The translations under genes were made by a program, and so were the position numbers. DNA of 41,028 nucleotides from a virus, in the IMG/VR virus record IMGVR_UViG_3300046002_005060, positions 1 through 41,028 of that record, one strand, 5' to 3'. Positions 18,086-25,260 of this stretch are shown here, in pieces. Under the pieces are notes generated by a model. The model saw nothing but the letters and a program-made list of their open reading frames with translations. It was not told where the DNA came from and made no database searches. The number at the start of each line of letters is the position of its first letter. Position 1 is the stretch's first letter.

Positions 18086-19386
18086 CGCCAACTCCCCGCC
18101 AGCTTCACCCGGGGCGGCTCATGGTTCGCGGCCAGTCCCGCCCGGCCCACCATGCCGTGCAGCATCCCCTCGCCGATGTATCTGAAAGCATCCGCCGGGT
18201 GGCTGCTCCAGTCATGCACCGGGTCGTTGGTCACATACCCCTTGCCCTCCCTCCGGTGGTAGTGCTCGAGGGCCGCGATGCCCGGGGCACACTTGGTGGC
18301 ATCAAACCGGCACCGTGGCAGCACCTCCCGCATCCGGGTGATGCCATGCCAGATGTTGTGCGTCCGCGGCACCACCCGCACATTGCCGAGGCCGGCCGCC
18401 GTGAGCTCCTCGAGGAAGGACAGGCTGTTCTTCTGCTTTGCCTCCGCATCGTGAGGCAGCAGGTGACCGCCGTAGCTGTAGCCCTTGGCGATCATGTGAG
18501 CCACCCGCTCCGCCGTCCCAAGGTTCAACCCACTGTCGAAGTCGATCAGCCGGATCTCGCCCATGATCTCCTGAAAGTACCAGATGCTGGTGTTCTCCGG
18601 CGCACCCAGGTCCCACGCCGTCCATACCAGTGCCCCACGCTCCCACAGCACGTCATTGGTCAGCCGGCGCTCTGCCCGGGCACGGTCGATCAGGTCCGCA
18701 TAGATGGCCCCGATCAGGCCCACCGAGAAGTCACAAAAATATTCCTGCCGGATCATCTCCTCCCGCATACCGGACCGCCGCTCCTCCTCGATATCCTCCG
18801 GCGTCAGCGCCCCCGTGTCCGCCACCGACAGCACCTCGGTGTACCACTGTGGGTTGTCGCCGTTCTTGGTCAGCAGGTCATGCAGCCAATTCTTCCCGCG
18901 AGGTGTCCCGTTGAAGATGCACCACCCACCATTCTCCCTGAGAATCGGCCGGATGTAGTCCCACGCCATGGGGTTGTGCTGAGCAGACTCGGAGAATATC
19001 ACCCCGATGGGATTGCCCCCCACCACGTCCAGCGTCTCCGTCCCAAGGATCTGGATGGTGCTGCCATTGACCAGCGTGATCTTCATTTGCTGCTCGTTCG
19101 TCTTCGCCACGATCTCCGGCGGCAGGTGATCGATCACCCGCATCCCGCTGTTGGCGTCGATGTTGTCCCACAGCGCCTTCCTCCCCAGCACCGCGGTCGG
19201 GAAGAAGTACGCGTAGTTGCCCATCTTCTGGGCGGCCATGATGGCCATGATGTTGAGGAAGGTCTTGTCCTTCCCGGCCCGGCGGTGCCACACGCAGATG
19301 CCCCGCTTGATGCCCTGCTGGCAGATGGCCCGCATGATCCCCTTCTGGTACGGCCTGGGGGCGAATCGATGGGGCAGGTCAATCAT
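18082..19386 (-). CDS. terL: Terminase large subunit
   Basis: 434 aa. The ATPase half has a Walker A-like loop HRRAGKDKT (34-42), then the Walker B/catalytic Glu segment GVIFSES (128-134) followed by QHNPMAWDYIRPIL and GTPRGKNW, a known TerL signature. The nuclease half has WTAWDLGAPENTS with Asp259 and LLPHDAEAKQ further on as metal-ligand candidates. It packages DNA into the procapsid with the small subunit encoded 5 bp upstream. Length is shorter than T7 gp19 but normal for this subfamily. Confidence 0.93.
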   Translation of the reverse strand: MIDLPHRFAPRPYQKGIMRAICQQGIKRGICVWHRRAGKDKTFLNIMAIMAAQKMGNYAYFFPTAVLGRKALWDNIDANSGMRVIDHLPPEIVAKTNEQQMKITLVNGSTIQILGTETLDVVGGNPIGVIFSESAQHNPMAWDYIRPILRENGGWCIFNGTPRGKNWLHDLLTKNGDNPQWYTEVLSVADTGALTPEDIEEERRSGMREEMIRQEYFCDFSVGLIGAIYADLIDRARAERRLTNDVLWERGALVWTAWDLGAPENTSIWYFQEIMGEIRLIDFDSGLNLGTAERVAHMIAKGYSYGGHLLPHDAEAKQKNSLSFLEELTAAGLGNVRVVPRTHNIWHGITRMREVLPRCRFDATKCAPGIAALEHYHRREGKGYVTNDPVHDWSSHPADAFRYIGEGMLHGMVGRAGLAANHEPPRVKLAGSWR

Positions 19387-19390
19387 AGAT

Positions 19391-19762
19391 TCAGTCCCAC
19401 GCCTTCACGATGCGGATGGCCAGCGTAGCATCCGCCCCATCGCCCCCGAGGTCATTGTCCGCCTTGATCGCATTGATCCGGTCCCCATCCCGCTCCCCAC
19501 CCCGGGCGATCTGGGCGAGGATCGTGCGCTTCTCCACCAGGGTCAGGACCACCCCGCCGGCCGCCTCCTCCGCCTTCCGGCGCAGCCGCTCCACCTCCTC
19601 CCTGATTTCGTCATTTTTCGTCATGCGCGACGTATTCTTGGCAGCCTCGGTGGGCTTGGCGTTGGGGTAGGCGGCCACGTAAGCCTCGGTGGCGTTGAGT
19701 CCCAAGGCGATCCCCTCGGCGAATTTCTGATGCGGTCCTGAAAGCACAGACCCCATCCGCAT
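19391..19762 (-). CDS. terS: Terminase small subunit
   Basis: 123 aa. LSGPHQKFAEGIALGLNATE, then AYVAAYPNAKPTEAAKNTSR, then DEIREEVERLRRKAEE form the helix-turn-helix and oligomerisation helix of Terminase_2-type small subunits. It should recognise the packaging start site and load DNA onto TerL. A second Met (19756) is an alternative start. Confidence 0.88.
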   Translation of the reverse strand: MRMGSVLSGPHQKFAEGIALGLNATEAYVAAYPNAKPTEAAKNTSRMTKNDEIREEVERLRRKAEEAAGGVVLTLVEKRTILAQIARGGERDGDRINAIKADNDLGGDGADATLAIRIVKAWD

Positions 19763-19779
19763 GACCTACTGGCTGGAAT

Positions 19780-20115
19780 TCAACCGGGAACCCTGGCCAG
19801 ATAGGCATCGCCCTTGGCGACCTTCTCCTTGAGTAGCTTCACCGTCTCCTCCAATGTCTCAATCATGTACTCGACCGTATCGAGGTACACAAAATTGTCG
19901 GCCTGTTCGCAGAGCCAGTTCCCGAGGGGGAATGTACGGAATCCCTCCATGCCTATGTCTGCCATGTTGAAGGCGGTGATTTGGAGCTGCTTGGCCTCGT
20001 CTTGGGATTCATTGATCCACGGCTGGAAATCGGACTCGTTCAGCCTTTCCTCGACTTCGGCGTCCACCGCGGCTTCCATGGCATTGATGATGGGTCTCAG
20101 GTTTTCGTAGTTCAT
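19780..20115 (-). CDS. Hypothetical acidic protein
   Basis: 111 aa from ATG at 20115. It contains MEAAVDAEVEERLNESDFQPW and ends with EETVKLLKEKVAKGDAYLARVPG, giving two amphipathic helices around a middle FPLGNWLCEQADNFVYLD. Unrecognised. An upstream in-frame extension would translate the 10-bp repeat array, which argues for this later start. It is the last early-type gene before terS, 17 bp away. Confidence 0.55.
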   Translation of the reverse strand: MNYENLRPIINAMEAAVDAEVEERLNESDFQPWINESQDEAKQLQITAFNMADIGMEGFRTFPLGNWLCEQADNFVYLDTVEYMIETLEETVKLLKEKVAKGDAYLARVPG

Positions 20116-20117
20116 AG

Positions 20118-20165
20118 GTTTGACATTGTTTGACATTGTTTGACAGGCGTTGACATCGTTTGACC
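20118..20165. repeat. Five TTGAC units at exact 10-bp spacing
   Basis: TTGAC starts at 20120, 20130, 20140, 20150 and 20160, giving five units in phase with about one helical turn. The first units are GTTTGACATT. The array ends 3 bp before the ATG at 20115 (as read on the minus strand) and lies 350-400 bp upstream of terS. It could be an operator or a packaging recognition site (both inference). Confidence 0.75.
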
Positions 20166-20167
20166 AC

Positions 20168-20476
20168 TCAGGATTCTGGCAGAGTGCCGGCCCGCGCCAC
20201 CGCCCCGGCCTCATCCATGGTCGCATAAAACCCCAGAGTGGTCATTGAGCCATCCACTCGGATGCGGACCTTCCACGGTGTATCGGGCCGGCGGGTATAG
20301 TAGACACCCATGAGCAGGAGGGTGGGGTGGGGTGATGGCTTAGTAGAGGCCCTGCGTCGTTGTGCTTGGACTTGGGCCCTTTCAATTTCCTTGGGGCTCA
20401 GTCGTGCAACCGGGGATGGGGGTATGCACCGCTGTAGTTGTTGGCGGGCCTTTGCGAGTTCTTGGGGGCTCATCAT
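20168..20476 (-). CDS. AP2-like DNA-binding protein, stand-alone
   Basis: 102 aa. The second half, GVYYTRRPDTPWKVRIRVDG then TLGFYATMDEAGAVARA, has the AP2/ERF-type pattern: three short strands (G-V-x, W-x-x-R-I, x-L-G-x-F/Y) and an Ala-rich helix. The N-terminal half is Gln/Arg-rich and basic. AP2 domains in phages are usually fused to HNH nucleases; no HNH is present here. It may bind DNA as a regulator. Confidence 0.6.
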   Translation of the reverse strand: MMSPQELAKARQQLQRCIPPSPVARLSPKEIERAQVQAQRRRASTKPSPHPTLLLMGVYYTRRPDTPWKVRIRVDGSMTTLGFYATMDEAGAVARAGTLPES

Positions 20477-20481
20477 AATTG

Positions 20482-20889
20482 TTAAATTGAGCGAACATCA
20501 ACTTCGCGGCCATGAGCAACCCACTCATGACGGACAATCGCAGATGCCTTTTTTTGGCAAACCATGCATCGGTCGCCCCAGTTGTTTTGGTTCATGAGAG
20601 CTTTGTGCCGGCGGGTCTCGTAGTCGCCACACAGACAGCGGACGACCCACGAACCCTTAACCACGGTGGACAGGCCAATGACGGTCAACCTGCCGCACTT
20701 GTGACCTATGATCTGCGGCTGGTTTTCCTTGAGCCGGGTAGTAAACGGAGGGGGGTTCTGCCAATGTAGGCAATTCCCAAAATTGGTCATTTCCTGATGC
20801 TTGACGCCTTTGGCAAAAACTTTGGCCACGGTCTGGTCAACCGCTGCACGGTGGATACCGTCAAATGAGGGCGATGATGTGTTCATCAT
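20482..20889 (-). CDS. Zinc-ribbon protein of the GRLTVI type
   Basis: 135 aa, start at the ATG-ATG pair ending 20889, which sits 4 bp after the preceding gene. It has GHKCGRLTVIGLS, then WVVRCLCGDYETRRHKAL, then DRCMVCQ: a C-x-C-G ... C-x-x-C zinc site after the GRLTVI strand. This arrangement is frequent in small phage proteins, often near AP2 or HNH genes. Probably DNA- or RNA-binding; function unknown. Confidence 0.6.
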   Translation of the reverse strand: MMNTSSPSFDGIHRAAVDQTVAKVFAKGVKHQEMTNFGNCLHWQNPPPFTTRLKENQPQIIGHKCGRLTVIGLSTVVKGSWVVRCLCGDYETRRHKALMNQNNWGDRCMVCQKKASAIVRHEWVAHGREVDVRSI

Positions 20890-20893
20890 GGCG

Positions 20894-21187
20894 TTATTTT
20901 CCGGTGTGGTCCTCGCAGTGGCTGTACCCATGGTCGCCGGCCCCGAAGGCACGGCCGCACTGTGAGCACCACACGGCGTCAAATAATCGTGGCAGGCCAG
21001 GCGCCGCGGCGGCTATTGCCTCCGCTGCCGACTGCATCACCGACACGGACTCGGCCCAGGCTTCGTGTTCAGGGTGTCCCACAGGGGTGCGGTCCAGATG
21101 TCGCTGTAGCTGCCGCTGAGTGATCTCAATGGCGCAGACGGCAGCCGCGGCCGCATGGTAGGGTATGACTAAAGTGGGGTGGTTCAT
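20894..21187 (-). CDS. Small protein with C-terminal zinc knuckle
   Basis: 97 aa from ATG at 21187, ATGA overlap with the upstream gene. An Ala-rich helical N-terminal part is followed by DAVWCSQCGRAFGAGDHGYSHCEDH, hence C-x-x-C and H-C-x-x-H, a likely zinc-binding end. The leader is A/C-rich with no Shine-Dalgarno. Function unknown. Confidence 0.6.
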   Translation of the reverse strand: MNHPTLVIPYHAAAAAVCAIEITQRQLQRHLDRTPVGHPEHEAWAESVSVMQSAAEAIAAAAPGLPRLFDAVWCSQCGRAFGAGDHGYSHCEDHTGK

Positions 21188-21690
21188 GGTTTGAATTTGT
21201 TTAGTTTGTGCTGGGGTATGAAAAACGCAGGGGGCCGGCCATTCGGGGATTGAGCAAATTCCTCTGATTTCCCATCCACTCCCTTGATCCACCCGCAGAC
21301 CCGAAAGGTGGGGGATACCCCAACCATGAGGACATAAAAATCATTGTCTGGATCTTGGGGCCTAATGATCAGACTCCCATAATCGTGGTGCGTGCTTCTG
21401 ATTTGCACGTTCTCCCCGCAGTCCGGCCCTTTGAACGAGTTTAGAGACCCAGACCAGAACTTGCCACGGAACTTGCAGTAAGCCATCTCTGCCGCCGCGC
21501 CCTCGATGTCGATCCCCCAAAAGTCAGCCTTGCCAAGGCCGTGGTTGTCGATGCGCCCTCTGTCCTTGCTTTCGGCTCGACGTCTGCATCCTATCATTGC
21601 GGCAATTTCGACCTCTTCTCGGGTTAAGGTGACAAAATAATTTGCAGCAGGCATACCGCCTGCCGTGGTCCGCTCGTTGGCTGTGCTCAT
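21184..21690 (-). CDS. Conserved phage protein, possible PD-(D/E)XK-like fold
   Basis: 168 aa. The order GIDIEGAAAEMAYCKF, then GPDCGENVQIRS, then GSLIIRPQDPDNDFYVLMVG, then FRVCGWIKGVDGK matches a pattern I recall in small phage proteins: a Gly-x-x-Gly-E-x-A helix, a P-D-x-G-x-x-(V/I)-Q-(V/I)-R strand pair, then L-I-(V/I)-R-x-x-D. The spaced E...D...QxR could be a degenerate restriction-endonuclease-like core. A nuclease function is only inference. Confidence 0.6.
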   Translation of the reverse strand: MSTANERTTAGGMPAANYFVTLTREEVEIAAMIGCRRRAESKDRGRIDNHGLGKADFWGIDIEGAAAEMAYCKFRGKFWSGSLNSFKGPDCGENVQIRSTHHDYGSLIIRPQDPDNDFYVLMVGVSPTFRVCGWIKGVDGKSEEFAQSPNGRPPAFFIPQHKLNKFKP

Positions 21691-21926
21691 GGGTGTTTGG
21701 GTATCACGCTGTTAGCCGGAGAACATCCACCGAGCGGCGTGTGCTGGTGACTCAAGCCGAAGTGTTGGATCACAGCCGCCCGTGCCGCTTCGTTGTGGTT
21801 GTAGATGGCATCCATCGCCTTCACGTATCGGCGCAGATCGTCTATAAGTTCGCCCACCACTTCCGGTGCCGGATCAGGCAGCAGGTGGCGGCATTTGTCC
21901 ATTTTATCGAGGTGTTCCAGTGTCAT
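21687..21926 (-). CDS. Hypothetical helical protein
   Basis: 79 aa. It is helical with VGELIDDLRRYVKAMDAIYN in the middle and ends with PLGGCSPANSVIPKHP. It overlaps the next gene by 4 bp. The leader before ATG is A/C-rich (AACCAAACACTAAATACC). Unrecognised. Confidence 0.55.
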   Translation of the reverse strand: MTLEHLDKMDKCRHLLPDPAPEVVGELIDDLRRYVKAMDAIYNHNEAARAAVIQHFGLSHQHTPLGGCSPANSVIPKHP

Positions 21927-22002
21927 GGTATTTAGTGTTTGGTTTGGTCGGGTGGCTTTCCGGGTCGACCCGTTCGCCGGGAAAGCCGACCCGGCTCGGA
22001 AT

Positions 22003-22218
22003 TTAATGGTACTGGCGCATCCAACTCATCGGTCGAGGAGTGATGGCTTTGAGCTCCCTCTGGCTCCAGGTAAACGGCCGGCCCTTCACCATGGCCGCCC
22101 ACGTGACTGGATCGAGCTCCACGCCGCGGGTTCCCTGCTCTGTGAAAATCGGGGCCCGCAGCACCGGCTTATACTGCACCGGCCGGTCGAGTTGGCTGAA
22201 CATTGGGTGGATTGCCAT
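22003..22218 (-). CDS. Hypothetical protein
   Basis: 71 aa from ATG at 22218. It contains VELDPVTWAAMVKGRPFTWS and ends near MSWMRQYH. The longer frame upstream would overlap the 61-aa gene and has an unlikely Ser/Arg/Pro composition, so the shorter start is chosen. Unrecognised. Confidence 0.45.
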   Translation of the reverse strand: MAIHPMFSQLDRPVQYKPVLRAPIFTEQGTRGVELDPVTWAAMVKGRPFTWSQRELKAITPRPMSWMRQYH

Positions 22219-22240
22219 GGGGTCAGTCGTTGACGATCGA

Positions 22241-22426
22241 TTATTGGCCGGCCTTGAGCCGGGCGAGGCGCAGCCGTTTCCGCCGCGGCTTGCATCCACT
22301 TCGATGCACCAAATCTCTAGCCATCCGGTGGCATGGGCTGCCAATAACTGGCAGTAGTCGCGTTTCGATCGCGGCGCACATGACGTCTACCATCAGGACG
22401 AGGTCGCTATAAGAGGGCTGGTTCAT
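22241..22426 (-). CDS. Hypothetical small basic protein
   Basis: 61 aa. An N-terminal helix (SYSDLVLMVDVMCAAIETR) is followed by a strongly basic tail (CKPRRKRLRLARLKAGQ). It shares 4 bp with the end of the helicase-loader gene, supporting co-translation. A role next to replication genes is plausible but unknown. Confidence 0.5.
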   Translation of the reverse strand: MNQPSYSDLVLMVDVMCAAIETRLLPVIGSPCHRMARDLVHRSGCKPRRKRLRLARLKAGQ

Positions 22427-23043
22427 CTGGTGGCGTAGTCAGCGGTCGTGCAGTCCACGTGGACGTTGCGGTCGCGGATCAGGCGGCTGCCGATCCGCTC
22501 ATCCCGCTGCCTCCAGGTGTCTGGGCTCAGGTTCGTCGTGATCACCGTCCACTGCCCGAGGCGGCTCTGGAGCATGCCGTGCAGCAGGCCCAGCGTGGCC
22601 GGCGTCTGGTGCTCGGCCCCGGCGTCATCGATCACCAGCACCTCCGCGTCACAGGCCCACCGCAGCGCCCGGTTGATGTCGTCCTTCGACTGGTAGCGCC
22701 GGCAGAGATCCACCCAGTCCAGCCAGTGCGACCGCCGCGGGAAGGCCTCGTAGATGCCGCGGGCCAGCATCGACTTGCCGGTGCCGCTGCGTCCCCACAG
22801 CGTCAGCCAGCGGCCGTTGGGCTTGCCGCGGGTCGGCCGCTTGGCCGGGATCTCCCGCACAAGGTCACCAGCACTCTTCCCCATTTTCATCAAGACTGGG
22901 TCCTGGTGGTGCCTGAACCCCGGAAACCGTACCGGCATGGCCACCGCCGCAATTACCGGAGGTGTTGAGGCTGGGCTGTCCGGCGAGGAGAGGCTCTGCA
23001 TTGCGGGTAAGAGCCGGGCGATTCGTTGTTCGATTGTGTCCAT
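22423..23043 (-). CDS. DnaC-like helicase loader (AAA+ ATPase)
   Basis: 206 aa. Walker A GRSGTGKS (84-91), Walker B EVLVIDDAG (134-142), sensor-1 ITTN (168-171) and an Arg-rich RIGSRLIRD (183-191) identify a DnaC/IstB-type ATPase, the class that loads the host DnaB helicase. It follows the O-like gene, as lambda P follows O. Its first about 60 codons are shared out of frame with the end of the O-like gene; those residues are Pro/Ser-rich and probably a linker or the helicase contact. Confidence 0.85.
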   Translation of the reverse strand: MDTIEQRIARLLPAMQSLSSPDSPASTPPVIAAVAMPVRFPGFRHHQDPVLMKMGKSAGDLVREIPAKRPTRGKPNGRWLTLWGRSGTGKSMLARGIYEAFPRRSHWLDWVDLCRRYQSKDDINRALRWACDAEVLVIDDAGAEHQTPATLGLLHGMLQSRLGQWTVITTNLSPDTWRQRDERIGSRLIRDRNVHVDCTTADYATR

Positions 23044-23680
23044 TTGGTGAGTGATTGGGTGCGTATTGGAGCCGGTCCCAGACCAGCCCCTGCCATCCGT
23101 TGGAGATGGCCGCGGTGATGGCCATGGCGCTGAGCTCCGCCCCGTGCCGGGCGCATTCCGTCAGGGTGTTGCGGGCCGCCCGTGCGGTCCAGCGCTTGAC
23201 GGGGTAGGCCCGGTAGAGCTCGGCCCGGTGCAGGCACCAGTCGGCCCACACGTCGCGGAAGGCCGGCAGCATGAGCTCCAGCGGCAGCGGCTCCTCGTCG
23301 GCCGCGGTGATGTCGGCCTCGATGTTCCCGGCCTTCCCGCCCCGCCCCTCGCGTATACGCACACGCGCCGTGGGTGTGGGTGTGGGTGTGGGGGCGGGGG
23401 TGGGGAGGATAGGGGGTGTGGGGGAAAGGAGGGGAGGGGGAGGGGGAGAGGGGGCCATGTCGTTTGCATGTCGCGACATGGTTTCGACATGCTCCGACAT
23501 GCTTTCGACATGGTCCGACATGGTTTCGACATGCTTCGACATGCGATAACGCCGACACCTCTCAGCATTGCTGGCCTTCCTCTTCCCGTCCGGCGGAGTG
23601 ATCGTGATCCCTCCATCAGCGGCAATGGCCACGGTGCTCCCGGCGGCCACCAGAGCGATGATATCGGCAGGGGTCAGCAT
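22865..23680 (-). CDS. O-like replication initiator carrying an internal iteron array
   Basis: 271 aa. An N-terminal region with RKASNAERCRRYRMSK is followed by heptads HVETMSD-HVESMSE-HVETMSR (50-71), a Pro/Thr-rich linker (78-104), and a C-terminal helical domain with FRDVWADWCLHRAEL and AITAAISNGWQGLVWDRL, a pattern typical of the C-terminal part of phage replisome-organiser proteins. The heptads are the translation of the CGACATG repeats. Organisation parallels lambda O: iterons inside the initiator gene, followed by a helicase loader. No classical winged helix is obvious in the N-terminus, so the DNA-binding part is uncertain. Confidence 0.7.
   Translation of the reverse strand: MLTPADIIALVAAGSTVAIAADGGITITPPDGKRKASNAERCRRYRMSKHVETMSDHVESMSEHVETMSRHANDMAPSPPPPPLLSPTPPILPTPAPTPTPTPTARVRIREGRGGKAGNIEADITAADEEPLPLELMLPAFRDVWADWCLHRAELYRAYPVKRWTARAARNTLTECARHGAELSAMAITAAISNGWQGLVWDRLQYAPNHSPNGHNRTTNRPALTRNAEPLLAGQPSLNTSGNCGGGHAGTVSGVQAPPGPSLDENGEECW
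23361..23455 (+). repeat. G-rich purine tract next to iterons
   Basis: The plus strand consists mainly of G with T and A (GTGGGTGTGGGTGTGGGTGT, then GGGGGAGGGGGAGAGGGGG-like runs). It encodes the Pro/Thr linker on the other strand. Many G3+ runs could form G-quadruplexes. It borders the iterons at 23456. Confidence 0.8.
23456..23543. repeat. Iteron array, candidate replication origin
   Basis: CGACATG occurs at 23474, 23485, 23495, 23506, 23516, 23527 and 23537 (spacing 11,10,11,10,11,10; mean 10.5 bp). Two reverse copies CATGTCG lie at 23456 and 23467; the inner one forms the 14-bp palindrome CATGTCGCGACATG (23467-23480). The array lies within the initiator gene, as in lambda. Origin function is inferred. 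Confidence 0.8.
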
Positions 23681-24438
23681 GGCGTCATGAATGCTTGGAT
23701 GAAGGCCGCGGCGACTTGCGGGACGATGGCGTTGCCGAAGCCCTTAAGCGCGTGGCGTTCCACGACGACGGATAGCCCATCGCATTGCAGTAGACCGCGC
23801 TGATCACCTTCCAAGACACGCCTTGCCCCAGCAAATGGGTCGCCAGCGAGGGAGAGTGTCTGAGGCGCTGTGAGAGGAATGCATTGCTGCGGCTGATATC
23901 CTTCCCGTCCCTCGCCGCTGGTGTGGGCACCCCAAAATAACCGCTTCCTTTCATGGTCCGCCCCAAAGGCACCAGCTGGCAATACGGCCGCCGCGACGGC
24001 GTAACCACACGCCTCCAAGTCACTGGCCGCTTCATCCCACCATCCTTTGCCAACAGCTGCTGCAACCTGCTCTCCAACGATAATTGCAGGTTGGCACTCT
24101 GCAACGAGCCGGCCGAATACTGGCCAGAGGTGGCGGTGATCTGCTTTCCCTTTGCCTCCTCCATGGGCCACATTACCAACGGAGAATGGCTGGCAGGGGC
24201 AGGAGCCGGTCCAGACGGGGCGGTCGGTGGGCCATCCGGCCAGTTCCAAAGCCAAGGACCATCCTCCGATTCCCGCGAAGAAGTGGCACTGGGTGTATTT
24301 GCTGAGTTCATGCGGTTTGATTTCCGTTATTGATCGCTCGTCCACATCGCCGGGCGGGATCAGCCCCTCGGCAATCAGTTGCCGGAGCCATGCGGCGGCA
24401 GAGGCATCGAATTCGTTGTAAAAGTTCAGGCTCATCAC
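23674..24438 (-). CDS. DNA cytosine-C5 methyltransferase
   Basis: 254 aa, short for the family. Motif I HFFAGIGGWSLAL (52-64), motif IV GSCPCQPFS with the catalytic Cys82, motif VI as GEQV (122-125; usually E-N-V), motif VIII DHERKRLFW (161-169) and motif X GFGNAIVPQVAAA near the C-terminus are all present. The target-recognition region is very short. It probably methylates phage DNA to avoid host restriction. No partner endonuclease gene is nearby. It overlaps RusA and the O-like gene by a few bases. Alternative start: the second Met. Confidence 0.88.
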   Translation of the reverse strand: MMSLNFYNEFDASAAAWLRQLIAEGLIPPGDVDERSITEIKPHELSKYTQCHFFAGIGGWSLALELAGWPTDRPVWTGSCPCQPFSVGNVAHGGGKGKADHRHLWPVFGRLVAECQPAIIVGEQVAAAVGKGWWDEAASDLEACGYAVAAAVLPAGAFGADHERKRLFWGAHTSGEGREGYQPQQCIPLTAPQTLSLAGDPFAGARRVLEGDQRGLLQCDGLSVVVERHALKGFGNAIVPQVAAAFIQAFMTPC

Positions 24439-24851
24439 AGTTCCATCATGTTCACCGCGCAGCCGTACCGGGTCGCGCCGTAGAGTTTGTCGGTTGAGAG
24501 CTCGACGATCTGGCAGTCGTCATGCCATGCGCCGGCGTCCGTCAGGGCATCCATCACCGCCTTCACCAGATTGTCGATGTCCGGCTTTACCGTGTGCCGC
24601 ACAGGGGCCCCGGCGGTCAGGGCCCCCTTGCTGGTATAGTGGTACTGAGGCCGCGGCATGGCAAAGTTCAGTGACAACCGCACCGGCCCTTCCATGGGCT
24701 CCCGAGGCTCCGCCCGCCAAGCCAGCCGGATAGCCGTCTTCCATGCGTCTGCCGTCCTCGGTGTGTAGACGTGGCCGTTGGAGCGGATCATGCGCACCCG
24801 CGGCTGGGCCACCGGGGTGCCGGCCACAAAGAAGAAGGCGAAGGCTTTCAC
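24435..24851 (-). CDS. rusA: RusA-like Holliday junction resolvase
   Basis: 138 aa, normal for RusA. It has VAGTPVAQPRVRM near the start and the signature KPDIDNLVKAVMDAL (89-103) with Asp91, Asp93 and Asp101 as metal ligands, followed by DD (111-112). It resolves branched recombination intermediates, so it fits with the Bet and YqaJ genes upstream. It shares 4 bp with both neighbours. Confidence 0.92.
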   Translation of the reverse strand: MKAFAFFFVAGTPVAQPRVRMIRSNGHVYTPRTADAWKTAIRLAWRAEPREPMEGPVRLSLNFAMPRPQYHYTSKGALTAGAPVRHTVKPDIDNLVKAVMDALTDAGAWHDDCQIVELSTDKLYGATRYGCAVNMMEL

Positions 24852-25258
24852 TTATTCTCGCCCTCCCACTGCCGCATCAATTTGCTGAATGCATTGCACT
24901 GAAGCCGGACCTCGCGGGCATCCTCCTCAGCCTGGACCTCGCCAAAACAACTGACGCAGTTGGGTAGCCTACAGTGAGCGTCTCCGCAGTCCAGCACCAC
25001 ATCCACCGCTAGATTAATCGCCTGCCGCAGGGCCTCGGCCAGCTGCCGGGCCGTGACCCTGCCCTTGTCCATCATCAGCTTCACCTCCGCCTTGTCCTTA
25101 GGGCAGTCGATCCACTCCCTCACGGGCTTGAGCACGGCGGGTTCAATCGCCGTCGCCCGCATGTAGGACGACGGCTCCTTCCGGCCCTCCTTCTGGCGCA
25201 CGCTGATGCGGCTCGTCGCATTTTCTTTGCGGGGTTTCCCGTATGATGGTGCGTTCAT
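24848..25258 (-). CDS. Hypothetical protein of recombination module
   Basis: 136 aa. The basic N-terminus is followed by KVREW-like and Lys/Met segments, then DVVLDCGDAHCRLPNCVSCFGE, which holds C...C...C-x-x-C and could bind zinc. It ends with a helix (FSKLMRQWEGENK). It overlaps rusA by 4 bp. Unrecognised. Confidence 0.55.
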   Translation of the reverse strand: MNAPSYGKPRKENATSRISVRQKEGRKEPSSYMRATAIEPAVLKPVREWIDCPKDKAEVKLMMDKGRVTARQLAEALRQAINLAVDVVLDCGDAHCRLPNCVSCFGEVQAEEDAREVRLQCNAFSKLMRQWEGENK

Positions 25259-25260
25259 GA

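Noticed and set aside
23456-23543. Iteron array as a CRISPR array
   Set aside because: The units are only 7 bp with 3-4 bp spacers, far too short for CRISPR repeats.
23685-24311. 208-codon minus-strand frame overlapping the methyltransferase
   Set aside because: Out-of-frame shadow with no motif, whereas the other frame holds all methyltransferase motifs.
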